Part shown: positions 7,019 through 14,047 of the stretch, piece by piece
Position numbering within the stretch: the stretch's first letter is position 1
How the letters are laid out: each line of letters opens with the position of its first letter
From: Clostridium cellulovorans 743B
GTDB taxonomy: Bacteria > Bacillota > Clostridia > Clostridiales > Clostridiaceae
Direction of reading: 5' to 3'
Assembly: GCF_000145275.1 (NCBI RefSeq)
Contig: NC_014393.1
Coordinates: 2,170,001-2,234,000 of the forward strand
DNA: 64,000 bases
Translations under genes and position numbers: made by a program
Notes under the pieces: generated by a model
The model's input: only the letters and a program-made list of their open reading frames with translations
Databases searched by the model: none
Told to the model about the DNA's origin: nothing

Positions 7019-8260
7019 ATGGAAAGTATCAAGGAAAATTGCCACTTAACATTAAATACTACAAGAATTTGTGAGAATAATCCAATAGATATTTCAATCG
7101 CTATATCTGAAATAGCTTTTGCAAATATGAAGCCTAATGCAGTTATTTTGATTGAAGAAGAAGATATTTTTAATAGCATAGCAGCAACACCTTTAGTTCA
7201 TTTACCAATTAATGCAGCAATTTTATTTACAGACGGCAGAAATTTAAGGGGAAAAACGTTAAAGACTATTGAAAGATTGTCACCAAAGGGTTATAAAGGG
7301 ATACACGCATTTTTAGTTGGTAATATTTCAAGGCAGGTATCTTTAGAACTTAATAATCATGGCTATAAAACAGAGCATATAAAAGGTTCTAATCATTATG
7401 AAACTGCATGTATGATACCTAGTATGAGAGAGGATTTTAAAAATATCCTTATAATGTCTGGAGAGGATTGTACTGAGGGTATTAGTGCGACTTATTGGTC
7501 TGCTCATCATGGAGATCCTATTTTGTATGTAAAGCACAATAGCATCCCTTATTGTACAATAGAGGCTATTAGGAAAAATAAAGATATAAATGTCTACATT
7601 ATAGGATCAACTAAAACTGTGTCTAAAGCAGTTGAAAAATATTTATCAAGATTAGAGAATGTTAAACATTTAGATAGGATTGACGGTGATGATTCATACG
7701 ATATATCAGTTAATTTTGCTAAGTATAAAAGTCCTAAAAACCAATTTGGTTGGGATAGGAACGATAAGGAAGGTCATGCTTTCACATTTGGAGAACTAAA
7801 TCATCCAATGGAAACCATAGCTGGTACTTTGTTTGCTCATATGGGTAAGCATACACCATTACTTTTAATAAGACAAGATTCAGTACCAGAAGTTGTTGAG
7901 AATTATATTGAGTCAGTAAAACCTACGCAAAAAAAAAATATGCCAGGACCGCCGTTCATGCATGGGTTTATTATTGGAGATAGCCAAATTATAGATCACA
8001 AGGCACAGCTGATGGTTGAAGAGAGTCTTTCTATAGACCATGAGATGATGGAGATTTCAAGGAATAGGTGTAAGAGTGAGACTGTAAGGGATAACTTAAC
8101 TGATAGGGTTGATGCAAATCATTATAGATATCATATGTTTCAGCAAGAGGATGATTATAGAGAATTCAATAATCATAATGATATGATTATTGGAAATCAT
8201 AGTTACAAGCGTTTAAATGTTGATTACAACGAAGTAGGTATTAATGAGTTACTAGGATAG
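7019..8260 (+). CDS. Cell wall-binding repeat 2 (CWB2)-like protein without signal peptide
   Basis: A 413-residue protein built of three repeats of the CWB2 type, seen as alternating VILIEEEDIFNSIAATPL, ILIMSGEDCTEGISAT and HPMETIAGTLFAHMGKHTPLLLI modules. Clostridial surface proteins use this module to bind anionic cell-wall polymers. This protein has no signal peptide or membrane anchor, so it may act in the cytoplasm or be a family offshoot. The start ATG 7019 has AGGAGG 7 bases upstream; the earlier ATG at 6983 has none. The C-terminal 70 residues are polar and outside the repeats. Its role is unknown. Confidence 0.7.
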   Translation: MESIKENCHLTLNTTRICENNPIDISIAISEIAFANMKPNAVILIEEEDIFNSIAATPLVHLPINAAILFTDGRNLRGKTLKTIERLSPKGYKGIHAFLVGNISRQVSLELNNHGYKTEHIKGSNHYETACMIPSMREDFKNILIMSGEDCTEGISATYWSAHHGDPILYVKHNSIPYCTIEAIRKNKDINVYIIGSTKTVSKAVEKYLSRLENVKHLDRIDGDDSYDISVNFAKYKSPKNQFGWDRNDKEGHAFTFGELNHPMETIAGTLFAHMGKHTPLLLIRQDSVPEVVENYIESVKPTQKKNMPGPPFMHGFIIGDSQIIDHKAQLMVEESLSIDHEMMEISRNRCKSETVRDNLTDRVDANHYRYHMFQQEDDYREFNNHNDMIIGNHSYKRLNVDYNEVGINELLG

Positions 8261-8297
8261 AGTTTTTATTAGAATAATAGGGTAATGTGTTAAATAT

Positions 8298-8340
8298 AAA
8301 GAAAGAATTGATTAAATCAATTCTTTCTTTAATAATATAG
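8298..8340. terminator. Bidirectional terminator between the CWB2-like gene and the pectate lyase gene
   Basis: A long perfect inverted repeat, 8298-8313 with 8315-8330 (realistically 14 base pairs with a 5-base loop), lies between convergent genes. Confidence 0.85.
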
Positions 8341-8421
8341 GACTTCTAAAAATATTTGTATATTAGATATCTGCATTGTTGGTAAAATCAATGTAGGTTT
8401 TTAATGCAAACATTTATTATA

Positions 8422-9786
8422 TTAACGAAGTTCGTATGCTCCTAAATCTGGAGCTGTACCTAAGAATGGTAAACCTATAGCGACCCCTTTATCTATTAAA
8501 TCACTGTTAGCAGCTAATTTTGCGAAGCCGTTGTTTGGAAGACTTCCATCTGAATTTCTTGGAGCTTTAGCCAAATCTTCGGTTAATCCAGTGAAATCAG
8601 AAGCATCAGTAGTAATTTTTAAATTCCAAGTATTATTTTTTTCAATAGAACCACTTGCTATTTCATGATCTAATTTAACCTTTGCTCCAAAGGATACGTT
8701 ATTTGAGAATTCCATATTTGAAGCAGTTTCAAACATGTAATTGTAACCATTTCCAAAAGAAAGGCAGTTTTGTACGATTACGCTGCCTGCATGACTATTT
8801 TGGTCAAAGCCTTTTTTAGACCTTAAGTAGTTATCAAAAGCTACACAATTTTTTACAACGTGTACACCTTTGGAACTACCACCAGCACCGTTTCCACCAA
8901 GTTTAAAACCATTACCGTTTCCTTGATAAGAACTCATTTTTCTGCCCATTTTTTTCTGATATATAGCATCGAAATCTGTTTTGTCTCCATTATGCCATGT
9001 CCAGCAATTAATTATTTCAACACCCCAATCAGTTTCATATAGATCCCAACCGTCATCAGAATTTCTCCAAGAACGACAGTTTATAAATTTATTTCCTTTT
9101 CCATTGTGCATTTTACATGCGAAACCATCAGCATCTCCACCAGAACTATCAAAGTCAAAGTTGAAGTAAGAGTCACAATTTATGATTTCGTTATTAGCGC
9201 ATAGCGCACCATTTGGGTTTACAGTTTCATGAGCAAAGCCAAGTTGAATTCCTGAGTCACCGTTATGATGAGTTATACAATTTTCAATTTTATTATTGTT
9301 ACCTTCGATTTTTATTCCATTATCACCTGCATATTGTATTTCTAGACCTTTTAGGTGCCAGTAACTTCCTGTTAAAGAGAAACCTCTTGAGCTTGCCCCA
9401 TAAGATTGAGCTGAGAAATCAATAACAGGTTTTTCTCCTGGGTATGCAAAAATATTTATAGGATTTGTCTCTGTACCTACTTTGTTAAGGTTAATTGTTG
9501 ATGAATATTTATGTAAGCCATCTCTTAAATAAATAGTAGTACCTGGGTTAGCGATAGATACTGCATAACTTAAAGTTTTTAGTGGTGCTTCTTTTGTACC
9601 AGCACTAGAATCGTTTCCATAAACGGCAACATAAATAGCAGATTCGATTACTGTTTCATTAGCTGCAACATTGGTATTTTCTGCTGCCATAACTAAATTT
9701 GACTGGATTGGCATTGTTGAAAAAGACATTGCTGAAAAAACAGCTGCGCCTAAAATTAGACTTTTTACTTTTGAATGTTTTAACAT
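8422..9786 (-). CDS. Secreted pectate lyase, polysaccharide lyase family 9 type
   Basis: Predicted extracellular endo-acting pectate lyase that cleaves polygalacturonate by beta-elimination. Residues 1-34 form a signal peptide with a KHSKVK start, a hydrophobic core and a cleavage region near VMAAENT. Residues 50-85 (AIYVAVYGNDSSAGTKEAPLKTL) are the common start of right-handed parallel beta-helix lyases. The middle has repeated helix turns with N-x-x-C patterns, including GDADGFACKMHNGKGN and WRNSDDGWDLYET, which match the PL9 calcium and catalytic-lysine region. AAGGGGG precedes the ATG. It is monocistronic, with a 20-base palindrome upstream. PL9 assignment is by motif recognition; substrate is inferred. 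Confidence 0.85.
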   Translation of the reverse strand: MLKHSKVKSLILGAAVFSAMSFSTMPIQSNLVMAAENTNVAANETVIESAIYVAVYGNDSSAGTKEAPLKTLSYAVSIANPGTTIYLRDGLHKYSSTINLNKVGTETNPINIFAYPGEKPVIDFSAQSYGASSRGFSLTGSYWHLKGLEIQYAGDNGIKIEGNNNKIENCITHHNGDSGIQLGFAHETVNPNGALCANNEIINCDSYFNFDFDSSGGDADGFACKMHNGKGNKFINCRSWRNSDDGWDLYETDWGVEIINCWTWHNGDKTDFDAIYQKKMGRKMSSYQGNGNGFKLGGNGAGGSSKGVHVVKNCVAFDNYLRSKKGFDQNSHAGSVIVQNCLSFGNGYNYMFETASNMEFSNNVSFGAKVKLDHEIASGSIEKNNTWNLKITTDASDFTGLTEDLAKAPRNSDGSLPNNGFAKLAANSDLIDKGVAIGLPFLGTAPDLGAYELR

Positions 9787-9811
9787 CTTAGTTCCCCCTT
9801 ATAACTGGTCC

Positions 9812-9831
9812 GATTATTATATATAATAATC
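9812..9831. promoter_or_regulatory. 20-base palindrome upstream of the pectate lyase gene
   Basis: A perfect palindrome, GATTATTATA followed by its exact complement, sits 25 bases upstream of the start codon. It contains TATAAT-like sequence on both strands. It may be part of the promoter or an operator; its pure AT core lowers confidence. Confidence 0.4.
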
Positions 9832-10187
9832 TATGAATAATTTAATAATTATTTTATACGATAAAGTAAAAAATATTATGAGTTACCTAGATTTAAGAAT
9901 TTTCTTATATATAATCAATATAAGATTAGTTAGTGTTAAAAACTTATCGAAATTATATATAATAAGAATTCAAGTGACACTAAAGACCATTCCAATATTA
10001 ATATATATTACTGTATTATCGTGTAAAATAATGTATTAATCATTAGTATTTTACCATGATAAACATCATATGTCTATAATTTCAATTATATATATATTTA
10101 ATAACTATTGTGAATTTAATTTGGAAGTTAAATAGAGCTTTTAAAAAGTATAAGTAGTTAATAATCTAAACTTAAGTGATAAATAAT
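9832..10187. other. Intergenic stretch without recognised gene
   Basis: About 360 bases of very AT-rich DNA upstream of the pectate lyase gene. One 68-codon open frame is present but lacks a ribosome site and has spacer-like composition. No c-di-GMP or other riboswitch core was recognised on the minus strand. Confidence 0.45.
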
Positions 10188-10188
10188 G

Positions 10189-10227
10189 AAAGCGCCTTGT
10201 CCATTAAATTTAAAGACAGGACGCTTT
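10189..10227 (-). terminator. Terminator of the M50 peptidase gene
   Basis: AAAGCG-C-CTTGTC pairs with GACAGG-A-CGCTTT. On the minus strand it is followed by a T-rich stretch after the M50 gene stop. Confidence 0.75.
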
Positions 10228-10267
10228 ATAATATTTAGCATTAAGCTTTAATATGTTATTAGAAGAT

Positions 10268-11407
10268 TTAGCTATTGGAATAAGAATTAATTAACTGAAT
10301 AATTTCTCTCTCACTGTCAACTTCTCCTTCATAAGGATAAGTTTTGGCTACCTTTTCAAAAGCAATAAGTTCTTTGTTTGCATTAACAGTGTTTTTATTT
10401 ACAAGTAATTCATAGGCATACATTAATCTTCTCCTTGAAACATAAGAAGATGTTGCTTTTATGTATTTTTTTAGTTCTTCGGTGTGAAATTTTTCAATTT
10501 CTTCTTTACGACATTGTCCAATGATTTCATAAAACATAAGTTCACAGTATAACTCATTTTTATAAACTTGAAGAAGACCAGGAGTATTATTAAGCATAGC
10601 TTCACAAGCAGTTTTTGCTTGTCCGAATTCTTTCTTATCATGAAGATAACTACATTGCATTACACCAATTGCGTTTATTAGTGGATTTTTTAAATCAGCA
10701 TTATCTGGAAGCCTAAACCATTCCTCTGGCATTTCTCGTAATCTCGTACCTGTGGATACCAGAGCGTTTATCTTTAGCTGAAGCCAAAGCATATGGCGAG
10801 CTTCATGGTTCCTACAAAGCGATAGGGTATTAAAACCATCGTTAGCTATACCACCTATTTTTAGAGGTATACTGTTTAATAAGGCAAAGCCTATGCCAAA
10901 TATAAAATTCATAACAAGAAGTGTAGACAATAATGGAACTTCAGAAAATAAAAAATATAAGGAAAGACATAGCAATCCTAATGATATGTTAGCAATAGAA
11001 CCTCCAAGATTATATGATATGCATGGAAAATTATATCCATCGCACTTTGGTGGTGACATTAAACATTGTCCTCCTGTACCGACTATGTTGAACTTTTTAC
11101 GTTTTATCTTGTTTTTTTCTTTTACAAACATTAGAGTTCCAATTCTAAAGGAAACGAAATCATACCCTGATAATTTTCCAAAAATATAGTGTCCAGCTTC
11201 GTGAACAATAATTTGTATATACATTGAGGTGCATGCAAAAATAAAGATTAATGCAATAAAAAGTATGTTAATAAAAGGTGTATCGCTTGAAGGTAGACTT
11301 TCATCAATTACTTTTCCACCAAAAAAGCCACCAAGCCCACCAATTAGGATAAAAATCAGCCCAGCAACTATAGTGCCAATATTTTTCTTCTTTTTATTTT
11401 TACTCAT
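10268..11407 (-). CDS. M50-family membrane metalloprotease (site-2-protease type)
   Basis: A 379-residue intramembrane zinc protease candidate. A lysine-rich start is followed by hydrophobic segments around residues 10-30 and 46-66. The zinc motif HEAGH is at residues 69-73 and further hydrophobic segments span roughly 130-180. The second metal-site region is probably the GGIANDG segment near residue 190. The C-terminal 180 residues are soluble and mostly helical, possibly for substrate binding. AAGGTGGG precedes the ATG. Stand-alone M50 proteins of this kind can process membrane-anchored regulators or peptide precursors, but no peptide or ABC partner is adjacent, so the substrate is unknown. 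Confidence 0.82.
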   Translation of the reverse strand: MSKNKKKKNIGTIVAGLIFILIGGLGGFFGGKVIDESLPSSDTPFINILFIALIFIFACTSMYIQIIVHEAGHYIFGKLSGYDFVSFRIGTLMFVKEKNKIKRKKFNIVGTGGQCLMSPPKCDGYNFPCISYNLGGSIANISLGLLCLSLYFLFSEVPLLSTLLVMNFIFGIGFALLNSIPLKIGGIANDGFNTLSLCRNHEARHMLWLQLKINALVSTGTRLREMPEEWFRLPDNADLKNPLINAIGVMQCSYLHDKKEFGQAKTACEAMLNNTPGLLQVYKNELYCELMFYEIIGQCRKEEIEKFHTEELKKYIKATSSYVSRRRLMYAYELLVNKNTVNANKELIAFEKVAKTYPYEGEVDSEREIIQLINSYSNS

Positions 11408-11794
11408 TTAGTTACCCACCTTTGTGAAATATAAATAATTTTACTTTGTATTAAAAACATATGTATTACTAGAATTTTAACACATTAATATTTACAATTC
11501 TATTTGATTCTTTACTTAATCCTTCATATAATTACAAATATACGGGTACTTAATAGGTAAAAGGTATCATGATAGCATTTATTAAATGTATGATTATATA
11601 GAAGTACGGGGAAATACTAAGAAAGTGTAGGTAAGTAATATTGAAAATCTACATCTATTTCACAAAAGGTATAGGTACTTAATGTAGAAATATTATTTAG
11701 AACTTATATACATAAGAGATTTTCGGATAATATAATGTAAATCAAGGTAGAGATCCAAAAGAAATTATGTTTAGGCAACCTTTAACAATATTAA
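11408..11794. other. Intergenic region between the M50 gene and the glyA promoter
   Basis: No ORF with a ribosome site. It contains two copies of GGTACTTAAT (11545-11554 and 11674-11683), each near an AAAAGGTAT, but no recognisable mobile element or riboswitch. Confidence 0.4.
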
Positions 11795-11822
11795 TTGTAA
11801 TAAATTAATACTATGATATAAT
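11795..11822 (+). promoter_or_regulatory. Sigma-A-type promoter of glyA
   Basis: TTGTAA (11795-11800), a 16-base spacer and TATAAT (11817-11822), 78 bases upstream of the start codon. Confidence 0.65.
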
Positions 11823-11899
11823 AAATAAATAGTGAATAATAAATCAATAAGAAAGATAAAAAATTCTTAATACATAATACTATAATAGGGGGCAAAACT

Positions 11900-13132
11900 A
11901 TGGATTTTAAAAATTTAAAAAACACAGATGAAGCAGTATTTCACATAATAAATGAAGAATTTCAAAGACAGGATAATAATATAGAGCTTATTGCTTCAGA
12001 AAATTTCACTAGTGAAGCTGTTATGGAAGCTATGGGTTCATATATGACTAATAAGTATGCAGAAGGCTATCCTCAAAAAAGATATTATGGTGGATGCGAA
12101 GTAGTAGATAAGGTAGAAGACTTAGCTAGGGATAGAATGCTTCAATTATTTGGTGGAGACCATGCAAACGTTCAACCACATTCAGGTTCACAAGCTAATA
12201 TGGCAGTTTATCTTTCTGTTTTGAAGCCAGGAGATACAGTTCTTGGAATGAGTTTAAGTGAAGGTGGCCATTTAACTCATGGAAGTCCAGTTAACTTTTC
12301 AGGAATACTTTTTAACTTCCAATCTTACGGAGTAAATGGTGATGGACTTATTGATTATGATGAAGTTGAGAAAATTGCTCTTGAAATAAAGCCAAAGATG
12401 ATAGTAGCTGGAGCTAGTGCTTATTCTAGAGTTATAGATTTTAAGAGATTTAGAGAAATTGCAGACAAGGTTGGAGCATACTTAATGGTAGATATGGCTC
12501 ATATAGCTGGTCTTATAGCTGGAGGTGTTCATCCATCACCAGTTCCATATTGTGATTTTGTTACAACAACAACTCATAAAACTCTTAGAGGACCTAGAGG
12601 TGGAGCAATCATATGCAAGGAAGAATATGCTAAGGCACTTGATAAAACTATATTCCCAGGAATTCAAGGTGGTCCATTAATGCATGTTATAGCAGCAAAA
12701 GCAGTTTGTTTTGGCGAAGCTTTAAAGGATGAGTTTAAGGAATATGCACAACAAGTTGTTAAAAATGCAGCAGTTCTATGCCAAGAATTAAAAGAATTTG
12801 GTTTTGATATAGTCTCTGGAGGAACAGATAACCATCTTATGCTTATTGATTTAACTTCAAAGAATATTACAGGTAAGGATGCTGAAAAACTTCTTGATAC
12901 TATCGGTATCACTGTAAATAAAAATACAATTCCAAATGAAAAGCTTAGTCCTTTTGTAACAAGTGGTGTAAGAGTAGGTACTGCTGCGGTTACAACAAGA
13001 GGTATGAAGGAAGAGGATATGAAAAAAATCGCTTACTTCATCAACTATGCTATTGAACATAGAGAAGAAGATTTAACAGATATAAAAGCACAAGTTTCTG
13101 AATTTACTTCAAAGTTTAAATTATATAAATAA
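11900..13132 (+). CDS. glyA: Serine hydroxymethyltransferase
   Basis: Interconverts serine and glycine with tetrahydrofolate, the main source of one-carbon units in the cytoplasm. It needs pyridoxal phosphate. At 410 residues it has the normal bacterial length and no gap. The start has the ELIASENFTS signature, residues 55-65 carry the substrate-binding YPQKRYYGG, and the cofactor lysine is Lys227 in TTTTHKTLRGPRGG. It follows a GGGGG-type ribosome site. It stands alone, with its own promoter and a strong terminator; an IS200 element has inserted just beyond that terminator. Confidence 0.97.
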   Translation: MDFKNLKNTDEAVFHIINEEFQRQDNNIELIASENFTSEAVMEAMGSYMTNKYAEGYPQKRYYGGCEVVDKVEDLARDRMLQLFGGDHANVQPHSGSQANMAVYLSVLKPGDTVLGMSLSEGGHLTHGSPVNFSGILFNFQSYGVNGDGLIDYDEVEKIALEIKPKMIVAGASAYSRVIDFKRFREIADKVGAYLMVDMAHIAGLIAGGVHPSPVPYCDFVTTTTHKTLRGPRGGAIICKEEYAKALDKTIFPGIQGGPLMHVIAAKAVCFGEALKDEFKEYAQQVVKNAAVLCQELKEFGFDIVSGGTDNHLMLIDLTSKNITGKDAEKLLDTIGITVNKNTIPNEKLSPFVTSGVRVGTAAVTTRGMKEEDMKKIAYFINYAIEHREEDLTDIKAQVSEFTSKFKLYK

Positions 13133-13207
13133 GCTCAAAGATTATTTATTGATAAGCTGAAATATAATTTTTCAGTACAATAAAAAGATAAACATATAAG
13201 TATGGTA

Positions 13208-13245
13208 AAATATATGTATGCGAAAGTGTACATATATTTTTTTGT
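13208..13245 (+). terminator. Terminator of glyA
   Basis: AAATATATGTA / TACATATATTT stem capped by a TGC-GAAA-GTG loop and followed by seven T residues. Confidence 0.8.
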
Positions 13246-13254
13246 TTTACGAAT

Positions 13255-13275
13255 ACCACAGGTTTTACCTGTGGT
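13255..13275. repeat. IS200 left-end subterminal hairpin
   Basis: Perfect 8-base arms with a TTTTA loop, the expected TnpA recognition structure at the left end. Confidence 0.8.
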
Positions 13276-13310
13276 TCTAAAAAGCTTCTAGCGATGAGTA
13301 GAAAAAAAGA

Positions 13311-13372
13311 ATACCTCCAATGTAAAATGGTAGTAGGTTTGCCGACCACAACCAAAAGTACAAAGGAGGTAT
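13311..13372 (+). promoter_or_regulatory. tnpA: Hairpin sequestering the tnpA ribosome site
   Basis: ATACCTCC at 13311-13318 is perfectly complementary to GGAGGTAT at 13365-13372, which holds the tnpA Shine-Dalgarno sequence. Translational repression by such a 5' hairpin is established for IS200 transposase. Confidence 0.75.
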
Positions 13373-13379
13373 ATCCGTA

Positions 13380-13853
13380 ATGGATAATAGTAGTTTAGCA
13401 CATAGTAAATGGAATTGTAAATATCACATAGTCTTCGCACCAAAGTATAGGAGACAAATCATATATGGAAAAATAAAAGCGGATATAGGGGTAATACTTA
13501 GAAAGTTATGTGAACATAAAGGAGTAGAAATTATTGAAGCAAATGCATGTAAGGATCATATACATATGCTTGTAAGTATACCTCCGAAGTTAAGTGTCTC
13601 TCAGTTTATGGGGTATTTGAAAGGTAAGAGTTCATTGATGATTTTTGACAGGCATGCAAATTTGAAATATAAATATGGGAATAGGCAATTTTGGTGTAAA
13701 GGCTATTACGTTGATACAGTTGGAAGAAACAAAAAGATAATAGAAGAATACATAAAGAATCAAATACAGGAAGATTTAGCATATGAACAAATGAGCTTGA
13801 AAGAATTTATTGACCCGTTTACGGGTGAATCAGTAAACAAAGGCAAAAAATAA
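13380..13853 (+). CDS. tnpA: IS200-family transposase TnpA (Y1 HUH enzyme)
   Basis: A 157-residue HUH single-strand transposase that cuts and rejoins one strand at the element ends. The metal-binding HIH is at residues 60-62 (CKDHIHMLVS). The nucleophile is probably Tyr124 in the IIEEYIKNQ helix. The GYYVDTVGRN motif near 108-117 is also typical. Length and motifs are intact, so the gene is probably functional. The ribosome site GGAGG is buried in a leader hairpin, which should keep expression low. The CDS end contains a further hairpin, ACCCGT-TT-ACGGGT, that resembles the right-end hairpin. Confidence 0.93.
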   Translation: MDNSSLAHSKWNCKYHIVFAPKYRRQIIYGKIKADIGVILRKLCEHKGVEIIEANACKDHIHMLVSIPPKLSVSQFMGYLKGKSSLMIFDRHANLKYKYGNRQFWCKGYYVDTVGRNKKIIEEYIKNQIQEDLAYEQMSLKEFIDPFTGESVNKGKK

Positions 13854-13854
13854 A

Positions 13855-13943
13855 GCACCTTTTAGGTGCAGCCAGTAAAGGTATGCGGTTGGCAAACCGC
13901 TCAATGTGCGAGTAGCACGGCCAGTAACATGCCCTTATAGGGC
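13855..13943 (+). ncRNA. Hairpin chain in the IS200 right end (possible omega-RNA-like remnant)
   Basis: Four compact hairpins follow the tnpA stop codon: GCACCT-TTT-AGGTGC (13855-13869), GCGGTT-GGCA-AACCGC (13885-13900), GTGC-GAGTA-GCAC (13906-13918) and GCCC-TTATA-GGGC (13931-13943). GCCAGTAA is repeated at 13871-13878 and 13920-13927. This is far more structure than a tnpA-only element needs. It resembles the right-end scaffold from which TnpB guide RNAs are made. Whether it is transcribed is unknown. Confidence 0.4.
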
Positions 13944-13951
13944 TAAAGCAA

Positions 13952-13972
13952 ACCACCCGTTTGACGGGTGGT
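13952..13972. repeat. IS200 right-end subterminal hairpin
   Basis: Perfect 9-base arms with a TTG loop, GC-rich against the AT-rich background. Confidence 0.8.
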
Positions 13973-14047
13973 CCTGATTTCATTAAGTAAAACATTATTT
14001 AATGAGGTGCTTATTGATTTAACTAGAAAATTAAAGGGAGGTATATT

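Larger units (their letters stand above)
13247..13985 (+). mobile_element. IS200/IS605-family element with tnpA only
   Basis: A single-strand-transposing insertion sequence. The left end has a hairpin ACCACAGG-TTTTA-CCTGTGGT (13255-13275) just after TTAC, a tetranucleotide used as a target by some IS605-group elements. The right end has a hairpin ACCACCCGT-TTG-ACGGGTGGT (13952-13972). These subterminal palindromes, in place of terminal inverted repeats, are characteristic of the family. Only the Y1 transposase gene is present; tnpB is absent. Outer boundaries are approximate because the element makes no target duplication. Confidence 0.85.

Noticed and set aside
9833..10039. 68-codon plus-strand frame in the pectate lyase upstream region
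   Set aside because: No ribosome site, isoleucine/leucine-rich spacer composition and no recognisable motif.
10893..11189. 98-codon frame on the plus strand
   Set aside because: Antisense to the M50 protease gene and without a ribosome site.
11408..11899. Possible riboswitch upstream of glyA
   Set aside because: No core of a tetrahydrofolate, glycine or SAM riboswitch could be recognised.
13380..13985. TnpB or IscB coding remnant inside the IS200 element
   Set aside because: No frame after tnpA is long enough and no RuvC-like or zinc-finger motif is visible.
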